In this document: piece by piece, positions 1 through 5,367 of the stretch
Numbering within the stretch: the first letter of the stretch is position 1
Layout: every line of letters starts with the position of its first letter
Origin: an uncultured Collinsella sp.
Lineage (GTDB): Bacteria; Actinomycetota; Coriobacteriia; Coriobacteriales; Coriobacteriaceae
Assembly (NCBI GenBank): GCA_902489945.1
Contig: CABUBZ010000100.1
Span: forward strand, 1-5,367
Direction of reading: 5' to 3'
DNA: 5,367 bases
The notes under the pieces: generated by a model
Told to the model about the DNA's origin: nothing
What the model saw: only the letters and a program-made list of their open reading frames with translations
Databases searched by the model: none
Program-made: the position numbers and the translations under genes

Positions 1-1131
<1,131 letters not shown>

Positions 1132-1201
1132 GGGTATGTTTTCTCCTCTCGGATGCCTGATGCAAGTGCGTGCGATGCGCTCGGCGTTTTTGACTTGCAT
1201 C

Positions 1202-1229
1202 ATTATAGGCAGGTTGCCTTGGTATACAA
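1202..1229 (-). promoter_or_regulatory. Probable sigma-70-type promoter of thrS
   Basis: Read on the minus strand, there is a perfect TATAAT -10 box (1202-1207) and a weaker -35 box TTGTAT (1224-1229, three of six consensus bases), with a 16-base spacer. Transcription would begin near 1195, giving a leader of about 65 bases before the thrS ATG. The -35 box lies directly against the end of the hairpin at 1232-1260, so the end of the upstream gene's transcript and this promoter are tightly packed. The call rests on sequence match only. Confidence 0.6.
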
Positions 1230-1231
1230 GC

Positions 1232-1260
1232 GCCCGCCGCACCTTAATGGCACGGCGGGC
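1232..1260 (-). terminator. Strong hairpin between the zinc-ribbon gene and thrS, probable terminator
   Basis: The arms GCCCGCCG and CGGCGGGC (1253-1260 and 1232-1239) pair perfectly. On the minus-strand RNA the pairing continues through U-G, G-U and two C-G pairs, giving 12 base pairs around a five-base AUUAA loop. On the + strand the same two wobble positions are A/C mismatches, so the structure favours minus-strand RNA. It lies after the stop of the leftward gene at 1370-1801 and before the thrS promoter, as expected for a terminator. The tail GCUUGUAU is only moderately U-rich, so termination may be incomplete, and a + strand role (TTTT at 1263-1266) has no visible upstream gene. Confidence 0.45.
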
Positions 1261-1369
1261 GATTTTCTACGCATGCTTCATCGTGTGGGGGCGGGGCTGC
1301 GGGGCGCGCGTGCGGCTTGCGCGTGACGCGCGGTGCCCGCGGCTTGCGGCCGGCCCGGCGATGGATGCG

Positions 1370-1801
1370 TTACTGGATGCGAGTTCGGCAGTAGGGGCAG
1401 ACCTTCCAGTGCGCGTCGAGCGGGCGATGGCAGCTGGGGCACACGTTACGAACCTGGGTGTCGCACACGGGGCAGACCACAAAGTCCTTCTCGATGGGCG
1501 CACCGCACTGCGGGCAGGTGCCGTACTGGGCAAGCTGGCGCTCGCGCAGGGCCATGTCCAGCTCCTGCTCCTCGCGGTCGGCCGCGTAGGAGTGCGGGCG
1601 CAGGACCAGGTAGGCGATGAGGCCCACAAACGGGATGAGGGCGATGATGCCCCATGCCACGTAGGCGCTGGCGCCGCGGCGGCGAGCGTCGATGAACACA
1701 TAGACGACCGACAGCACATACAGGGCGATGATAAAGCCAACAAAGGCATAGACGACGCCCATAAGCTGCGGCGACATGAGCTCGGAGATGTACTTGGACA
1801 T
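1370..1801 (-). CDS. Small membrane protein with two transmembrane helices and a C-terminal double zinc ribbon
   Basis: This 143-residue protein has no function I can name. Two hydrophobic helices (about residues 12-37 and 47-67) are joined by the short basic loop DARRRGAS. The second reads IIALIPFVGLIAYLVLR, which resembles the phospholipase D N-terminal (PLDc_N) membrane module. A charged, probably helical linker (about 72-93) leads to two zinc ribbons: C96/C99 with C110/C113, and C121/C124 with C135/C138. Such double zinc ribbons bind structural zinc and usually mediate protein or nucleic-acid contacts. I chose the ATG at 1801 because AAAGG lies eight bases upstream; an in-frame ATG at 1828 would add nine residues (MLIFRKVPA) and lacks a good ribosome site. 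The gene is divergent from the oxidoreductase operon and precedes thrS by 238 bases with a hairpin between, so it is probably its own transcription unit. A sensing or scaffold role at the membrane is only a guess. Confidence 0.85.
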   Translation of the reverse strand: MSKYISELMSPQLMGVVYAFVGFIIALYVLSVVYVFIDARRRGASAYVAWGIIALIPFVGLIAYLVLRPHSYAADREEQELDMALRERQLAQYGTCPQCGAPIEKDFVVCPVCDTQVRNVCPSCHRPLDAHWKVCPYCRTRIQ

Positions 1802-1855
1802 TGCGGGTACCTTTCGGAATATTAACATTTTCGGACAAGTTTACCACGGGGTTTG

Positions 1856-1861
1856 TTTATA
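1856..1861 (-). promoter_or_regulatory. Possible -10 box (TATAAA) upstream of the zinc-ribbon gene
   Basis: Read on the minus strand, TATAAA lies about 55 bases before the ATG at 1801 and matches five of six -10 consensus bases. No convincing -35 box is found at 16-18 bases further upstream, where the sequence is G/C-rich. It is a weak alternative to the more distant candidate at 2165-2191. Confidence 0.25.
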
Positions 1862-1896
1862 TGGGACCACGGCTAGGGGCGGGGCTGGCGCGGACA

Positions 1897-1964
1897 CAAA
1901 CATCTCAATCTGTAACAAGTGGGAGCGAAATTCGGGTCTAGATGTTACAGAACGAGACAAACGG
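1897..1964 (-). repeat. Palindromic intergenic repeat, copy 1
   Basis: This is the first of two 68-bp copies, 57 of 68 positions identical to copy 2 by my alignment. Its core is an imperfect palindrome with arms at 1902-1917 and 1943-1958 around a 25-base centre. On the + strand, 13 of 16 arm positions pair. On the minus strand two of the three mismatches become G-U pairs, leaving one U-U mismatch, so I assign it to the minus strand. The inner half-sites TGTAACA and TGTTACA start 32 bases apart, about three helical turns. Confidence 0.85.
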
Positions 1965-1973
1965 AGGACCCGC

Positions 1974-2054
1974 ATGGCAAATGTCTCAATCTGTAACAAC
2001 TGGGACCCAAATCCTCGTCTAAATGTTACAGATCGAGACGAACGGTTGCCGTAG
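1974..2054 (+). CDS. Possible 26-residue leader-type peptide overlapping repeat copy 2
   Basis: An ATG at 1974 is preceded by GGAGG at 1963-1967 with a six-base gap, a very good ribosome site, and opens 26 codons ending in TAG. The peptide begins MANVSICNNWDPNP and has no recognised motif. Almost all of it is encoded by repeat copy 2, so the frame may simply be a by-product of the repeat; copy 1 has no equivalent start codon. It ends 154 bases before the oxidoreductase GTG. A regulatory leader peptide is conceivable, but I see no run of one amino acid that would suggest attenuation. Confidence 0.2.
   Translation: MANVSICNNWDPNPRLNVTDRDERLP
1978..2045 (-). repeat. Palindromic intergenic repeat, copy 2
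   Basis: This is the second copy, exactly 81 bases after the first. Arms at 1983-1998 and 2024-2039 pair at 15 of 16 positions on the + strand; the single A/C mismatch (1988 with 2034) becomes U-G on minus-strand RNA, giving a fully paired 16-bp stem. The centre is again 25 bases. Between copies the arms agree at 30 of 32 positions and the centres at 18 of 25, so the stem is better conserved than the loop. Whether it is a dispersed genomic repeat, a protein-binding site or an RNA element cannot be settled from one window. Confidence 0.88.
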
Positions 2055-2095
2055 TTGTCTGCAGACGAGGCAGTCGACGTTGTCGGGTCTCCCCT

Positions 2096-2114
2096 CGCCT
2101 GCCGTTGGCGGGTG
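2096..2114 (+). other. Hairpin in the leader region of the oxidoreductase operon
   Basis: The + strand sequence folds into eight base pairs (2096-2103 with 2107-2114), including two G-T wobbles, around a GTT loop. On the minus strand the wobbles become mismatches, so the fold favours + strand RNA. No T-run follows, so it is not a standard terminator. It lies about 95 bases before the GTG start. Confidence 0.4.
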
Positions 2115-2164
2115 TTGCGGGGCTGTTCGCCGCATTGCCGCTGCGCTGGAGGTGTGTAGACCGT

Positions 2165-2191
2165 AGGATAGTCTTATTGACGGCCTGTCAA
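2165..2191 (-). promoter_or_regulatory. Candidate minus-strand promoter reading into the palindromic repeats
   Basis: Read leftwards there is a perfect -35 box TTGACA (2186-2191) and a -10-like TATCCT (2165-2170, four of six consensus), with a 15-base spacer, shorter than the usual 16-18. A transcript from here would cross both palindromes in the orientation that pairs best and reach the zinc-ribbon gene after a leader of about 350 bases. This is a pattern match only. Confidence 0.28.
2177..2191. promoter_or_regulatory. Short inverted repeat just upstream of the oxidoreductase start, possible operator
   Basis: TTGACGGCCTGTCAA has five-base arms (TTGAC and GTCAA) around a five-base centre. 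It ends 17 bases before the GTG start, and its right arm is also the candidate minus-strand -35 box. A repressor here could affect both directions. No regulator gene is in the window, and an arm of five bases is short enough to occur by chance. Confidence 0.3.
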
Positions 2192-2208
2192 CTCGTCTGG
2201 GAGGCACT

Positions 2209-3666
2209 GTGGCAGAAACGTTTGATATCGCGATTGTCGGCGCGGGCATCACCGGATGCGCCATCGCGCGGCAACTCGCGCGGTTTGACCTGTCCATTTG
2301 CGTAGTCGAGGCGGCTAACGATATTGCGCTAGGCGCGTCGAAGGCCAACGGCGGCCTGGTGCACGCCGGCTACGATCCGACACCGGGCACGGTTAAGGCG
2401 CAGGTCAACGCCCGTGGCTGCGAATTGTACGGTACGTGGGCACAGGAGCTGGACTTTCTGTTCTGCCACACCGGGTCGATGGTGTTGGGCTTCAACGACG
2501 AGGACCGCGCGCATCTGGAGCAGCTGCGTAGCAATGGCCTTGCCAACGGCGTGCCCGAGCTGTCGATCGTCGGACCCGACCGCATCCATGAACTTGAGCC
2601 GCGCGCCAGTGCCGATGCGACGTGTGCGTTGTGGTGCCCCTCGACCGGGTTTGTCGACCCGTTTGAGGTTGCCATCGCCGCGCTGGAAAACGCCGTGGCC
2701 AACGGGGTGACGTTTATGCGGTCTGCGCCAGTGGAGGCCATAGAAGTTGCCGGCTCGGATGACGGAGCCGCGCGCTTTACGCTGGCGACCCCCGCTGGCA
2801 ACGTGCGCTGCCGCTACCTGATCAACGCCGCGGGCAACGGCGCCGCCGACATCTCGCATATGGCGGGCGCCGAGGAGTTCCAGATGGTCTGGCGCCAGGG
2901 CAACATTGTGGTGCTGGACAAGGAACCGCGTGCGCTCATGCCGCTCTACCCCGTTCCCACACCGGTTTCCAAAGGCGTTATCGTCACGGGGACCGTACAT
3001 GGCAATACCGTGATTACCGCGACCGCCGCCGTGCGCGAGCCGGGCGACACGCAGACCTATGCGAGCGATGTCAACGCGTTGCTGGACGGCGCACGCAAGC
3101 TGGTGCCCGATCTGGACACGCGCCGCGTGGTGCGCGCGTTTGCCGGCGGTCGCCCGGTCATTAAGGGGACGAACGACTTCTTTATTGGACAGTCGGCCGT
3201 GGTACCGGGGCTGTTCCAGGCGGCAGGCATTCAGTCGCCGGGCGTGGCGAGCGCGCCAGCCATCGCCGAGCGCATGGAGCAGGTGTTACGCAATGCCGGC
3301 GTAGCCCTGCGCGAACGAGGCGATTGGGACCCGATACGCCGCGCGCCAGATGACTTTGACCGCGCGCCGCTTGCGCGCAAGGAAGAGCTCATTGAGTCCG
3401 ATCCCGCGTGGGGGCAGATCGTCTGCCGCTGCGAGACGGTACCCGAGGCCGAGATCGTGGCCGCGATCCGACGCCACCCGGGTGCGGTTTCAGTCGAAGG
3501 CGTCAAGCGCCGCTGTCGTGCCGGCATGGGTCGGTGCCAGAGCGGCTTTTGCCAGAGCCGCGTGGTAGCGATCCTGGCGCGCGAGCTGGGCTGCGACCCC
3601 AGCGAGGTGCTGTTGGAGGATGCCGGTTCTTGGCTGGTAGAGGGACCGCTGAAGGGGGTGCGCTAA
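2209..3666 (+). CDS. FAD-dependent dehydrogenase (DAO fold, GlpA/LhgO-like) with C-terminal BFD-type [2Fe-2S] domain
   Basis: This 485-residue cytoplasmic flavoprotein probably oxidises a small hydroxy acid or polyol phosphate, with glycerol 3-phosphate the best guess. The N-terminus carries the FAD-binding GAGITG (11-16) and E34 ending the second strand, then GASKANGGLVHAGYD (42-56), a signature of COG0579 glycerol-3-phosphate dehydrogenase/L-2-hydroxyglutarate oxidase proteins. TGFVDPF and GIQSPG further on fit the same family. The C-terminal domain (about 400-470) is of the bacterioferritin-associated-ferredoxin type, with CRC (C406, C408) and CRAGMGRCQSGFC (C443 and C448, plus an extra C436), expected to hold a [2Fe-2S] cluster. 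The GTG start is chosen because GGGAGG ends four bases before it and an in-frame TAG at 2164 limits extension. The next gene's ATG follows the stop after one base, showing co-translation. Related flavoproteins oxidise amino or opine-type acids, so the substrate stays open. Confidence 0.92.
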   Translation: MAETFDIAIVGAGITGCAIARQLARFDLSICVVEAANDIALGASKANGGLVHAGYDPTPGTVKAQVNARGCELYGTWAQELDFLFCHTGSMVLGFNDEDRAHLEQLRSNGLANGVPELSIVGPDRIHELEPRASADATCALWCPSTGFVDPFEVAIAALENAVANGVTFMRSAPVEAIEVAGSDDGAARFTLATPAGNVRCRYLINAAGNGAADISHMAGAEEFQMVWRQGNIVVLDKEPRALMPLYPVPTPVSKGVIVTGTVHGNTVITATAAVREPGDTQTYASDVNALLDGARKLVPDLDTRRVVRAFAGGRPVIKGTNDFFIGQSAVVPGLFQAAGIQSPGVASAPAIAERMEQVLRNAGVALRERGDWDPIRRAPDDFDRAPLARKEELIESDPAWGQIVCRCETVPEAEIVAAIRRHPGAVSVEGVKRRCRAGMGRCQSGFCQSRVVAILARELGCDPSEVLLEDAGSWLVEGPLKGVR

Positions 3667-3667
3667 C

Positions 3668-5068
3668 ATGGCGACATTTGATTCGCGCGACGAACGCGCG
3701 GAGGCCGGAGCTGTAGCGTCGGTGTCGACGCAGGCCTTCGACGTGGTCGTTATCGGCGGCGGACCTGCTGGCATGACGGCTGCGCTTGCCGCACATAAGG
3801 CCGGCGCCCACGTGGCCATCGTGGAGCGCGAGCAGCATCTGGGCGGTATCCTGCGCCAGTGCATCCACCCCGGTTTTGGCCTTTCGCACTTTAAGCAGGA
3901 GCTCACCGGTCCCGAGTACGCGCAGCACTTTATCGACCAGGTGCGCGCAACCGACATTACGCTGTTCTTGGGCAGTATGGTGCTTGGGATTAATTCGGAT
4001 GGGGGCACAGCCGCGAGCGCGTCGAGCGCGGACGAAGCCGCAGGAGCCACCGCAGTCCATACCGTCACGCTCATGAGCCGTACCGGCATGCTTCAGCTCA
4101 CCGGACGTGCGGTCGTCCTTGCTATGGGATGCCGCGAGCGCACACGCAGCGAGATCAAGATCCCCGGCAGCCGTCCCGCCGGCGTGTTTACGGCGGGCCT
4201 GGCGCAGCGATACATCAATATCGAAAACCTCAAGCCCGGCTCGCGCGCCGTCATTTTGGGCTCGGGCGATATCGGGCTGATCATGGCGCGCCGCTGCACG
4301 CTCGAGGGGATTTCCGTCGAGGGCGTCTACGAGCTCATGCCGTACGCCAACGGTCTGCGCCGCAACGTCAAGAACTGCCTGGACGACTTTGGAATTCCGC
4401 TGCACCTGTCCACCACCGTCACACGCGTGATCGGGCACGACCGCGTGGAGGCCGTCGAGGTAAGCCAGGTCGACGAGCACCTGGCGCCAATTCCGGGGAC
4501 CGAGCGCATTGTTCCGTGTGACACACTGCTGCTTTCGGTGGGCTTGATTCCCGAGAACGAGCTTTCGGTTGCCGCAGGCGTAGAGCTTGACCCGCGCACG
4601 CGCGGCGCCGTGGTTGACCAGAGCCTGCAGACGGGCGTGCCGGGCATCTTTGCCTGCGGCAACGTGTTGCACGTGCACGACCTGGTCGACAACGTAACGA
4701 GTGAGTCAGAGAGGGCTGGCACGGCTGCGGCGGTGTACGCGCTGGGCGGTGGCGCGGATGCCGAGGCGGGCGCCCAGCGCGTGGGTTGCCAGCTCACGGT
4801 CTCCCCTGCCGGCATTGCGGGCTACGCGCTGCCGGGACGCATTACGGCTGTGGCACTCACCAAGCTCAACTTCCGCGTACGCCGACCGGTCGACGCCGCC
4901 CGCGTGCGTATTCTCGCTGGCGGCGAGGAATTATTCGTAGGCAAGGTCCGTGCATTTAAGCCAAGCGTCATGGAAAGCTTTCCAATGCCGGCAAAGGTCA
5001 TCAAACAAGCGCTCGACCTGGGTGTCAGCGAGATTGTCCTGTCCGTCAATCCCATCGAGGAGGCATAG
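3668..5068 (+). CDS. FAD/NAD(P)-dependent oxidoreductase, pyridine nucleotide-disulfide fold, partner of the upstream dehydrogenase
   Basis: This 466-residue flavoprotein probably passes electrons between the upstream dehydrogenase and NAD(P) or another carrier. VVIGGGPAGM (27-36) and E53 form the FAD site, GGILRQCIHPGFGL (59-72) is a hallmark of this clade with a conserved-looking C65, GCRERTR lies at 154-160, a second Rossmann motif GSGDIG (198-203) should bind NAD(P), and FACGN (328-332) followed by HVHDLVD closes the FAD site. No CxxxxC redox disulfide of the thioredoxin-reductase kind is evident. Two features are unusual: about 22 residues before the Rossmann fold, and an Ala/Ser-rich stretch at 111-130. 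The ATG at 3668 has a GGGGG ribosome site nine bases upstream, overlapping the previous gene's last codons. The third gene follows after three bases. The fold and operon role are secure; the donor and acceptor are inferred. Confidence 0.92.
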   Translation: MATFDSRDERAEAGAVASVSTQAFDVVVIGGGPAGMTAALAAHKAGAHVAIVEREQHLGGILRQCIHPGFGLSHFKQELTGPEYAQHFIDQVRATDITLFLGSMVLGINSDGGTAASASSADEAAGATAVHTVTLMSRTGMLQLTGRAVVLAMGCRERTRSEIKIPGSRPAGVFTAGLAQRYINIENLKPGSRAVILGSGDIGLIMARRCTLEGISVEGVYELMPYANGLRRNVKNCLDDFGIPLHLSTTVTRVIGHDRVEAVEVSQVDEHLAPIPGTERIVPCDTLLLSVGLIPENELSVAAGVELDPRTRGAVVDQSLQTGVPGIFACGNVLHVHDLVDNVTSESERAGTAAAVYALGGGADAEAGAQRVGCQLTVSPAGIAGYALPGRITAVALTKLNFRVRRPVDAARVRILAGGEELFVGKVRAFKPSVMESFPMPAKVIKQALDLGVSEIVLSVNPIEEA

Positions 5069-5071
5069 CTC

Positions 5072-5367
5072 ATGAGCAATAACGCAATCGATACGCTGCA
5101 GTTCAACTGCACCACCTGCCCATCCGAGTGTCTCCTGACCGTAGAGGTAGAGCGTGACGCAGACGGCGCCGTGGTAGAGGTGCGCTCCGTGACCGGCAAC
5201 AGCTGTCCGCGCGGTAATAAGTTCGCACATCAGGAGCTCACCTGCCCCATGCGCGTGCTCACCACTACCGTAGCAGTATCTGGCGGCGACGAGACGCTGC
5301 TGCCTGTCCGCACCGCCAAGGCCATCCCGCTAGAACTCCACGCCCAAGCCATGAACCTCATCCGAGG
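5072..5367 (+). CDS. DUF1667 (COG3862) cysteine-rich protein, N-terminal 98 residues (3' end outside window)
   Basis: The protein begins MSNNAIDTLQFNCTTCPSEC and carries C13, C16 and C20 in a CxxCxxxC arrangement, then CPRG (C45) and C58, the cysteine pattern of DUF1667. Family members are about 115-125 residues from memory, so most of it is present. It runs past the right edge with no frame break. The ATG has an excellent AGGAGG ribosome site eight bases upstream, inside the last codons of the preceding gene. The family's biochemistry is not established. Its constant place after these two flavoproteins suggests a small metal- or cluster-binding subunit of the same complex, perhaps an electron carrier or assembly partner; that role is inference. 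Confidence 0.88.
   Translation, partial: MSNNAIDTLQFNCTTCPSECLLTVEVERDADGAVVEVRSVTGNSCPRGNKFAHQELTCPMRVLTTTVAVSGGDETLLPVRTAKAIPLELHAQAMNLIR

Larger units (their letters stand above)
1802..2208. other. Divergent intergenic region, 407 bases, rich in palindromes
   Basis: This spacer separates the leftward zinc-ribbon gene from the rightward oxidoreductase operon. I see no protein gene of ordinary size in it. From left to right it holds an AT-richer stretch next to the zinc-ribbon start with a possible TATAAA box, two 68-bp repeats with internal 57-base palindromes, a perfect 10-base palindrome GTCTGCAGAC (2057-2066), a hairpin (2096-2114), and a TTGAC/GTCAA inverted repeat (2177-2191) just before the GTG start. 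A longer reading frame across it (1776-2054) is rejected as coding. Confidence 0.8.

Noticed and set aside
1132..1201. T-box leader for thrS
   Set aside because: The leader is only about 65 bases and has no T-box consensus, specifier stem or antiterminator.
1312..1348. Direct repeat GCGGCTTGCG (1312-1321 and 1339-1348) flanking the palindrome GCGCGTGACGCGC (1319-1331)
   Set aside because: Short and made of G/C-rich words that recur easily in this base composition; no gene start or known site lies beside them.
1897..2045. CRISPR array
   Set aside because: There are only two repeats, each 68 bp with a long internal palindrome, and only 13 bases between them, unlike repeat-spacer structure.
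1776..2054. 92-codon + strand frame across the intergenic repeats
   Set aside because: It starts antisense to the zinc-ribbon gene without a ribosome site. Its internal 27-residue repetition comes from the 81-base DNA repeat period rather than from a protein repeat.
2057..2066. Perfect palindrome GTCTGCAGAC
   Set aside because: Ten bases, no extension of the arms and no linked promoter element; likely chance.
3503..4678. 391-codon minus-strand frame across the two flavoprotein genes
   Set aside because: It spans the junction of two clearly coding + strand genes and has no recognisable motifs; long shadow frames are common in GC-rich DNA.

Overview
The window looks like chromosomal DNA from a high-GC, anaerobic, gut-type actinobacterium, most likely of the class Coriobacteriia (Collinsella/Olsenella-like). 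I infer this from the strong G/C preference at third codon positions, a threonyl-tRNA synthetase that lacks its N-terminal TGS domain, and a three-gene anaerobic flavoprotein cluster ending in a DUF1667 protein. No database search was possible, so the taxonomy is an inference.

The left half is read leftwards (minus strand). It holds the first 377 codons of thrS (1-1131, running off the left edge) and, upstream of it, a small membrane-anchored double zinc-ribbon protein of unknown role (1370-1801). Between them lie a strong 12-bp RNA hairpin (1232-1260) and a promoter with a perfect TATAAT -10 box for thrS. The right half is read rightwards: a DAO-type FAD dehydrogenase with a C-terminal [2Fe-2S] domain (2209-3666, GTG start), a second flavoprotein of the pyridine-nucleotide disulfide oxidoreductase fold (3668-5068), and the start of a DUF1667 cysteine protein (5072 onward). 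These three are separated by only 1 and 3 bases and clearly form one operon. The set resembles the anaerobic glycerol-3-phosphate dehydrogenase-like trio found beside glpK in many clostridia. No glycerol kinase or transporter is visible here, so the substrate is not proven.

The divergent 407-base spacer (1802-2208) is the least ordinary part. It carries two copies of a 68-bp repeat, exactly 81 bases apart. Each copy contains a 57-base imperfect palindrome (16-base arms, 25-base centre). The main mismatches on the + strand are A/C pairs, which become G-U pairs if the minus strand is transcribed. This suggests that the elements fold as minus-strand RNA. A candidate minus-strand promoter (TTGACA, then TATCCT) lies just upstream of them, so they could sit in a long leader of the zinc-ribbon gene. 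They could equally be a dispersed palindromic repeat family of the genome. The spacer also holds an SD-preceded 26-codon ORF across repeat copy 2, a hairpin at 2096-2114, and a small inverted repeat just before the oxidoreductase start.
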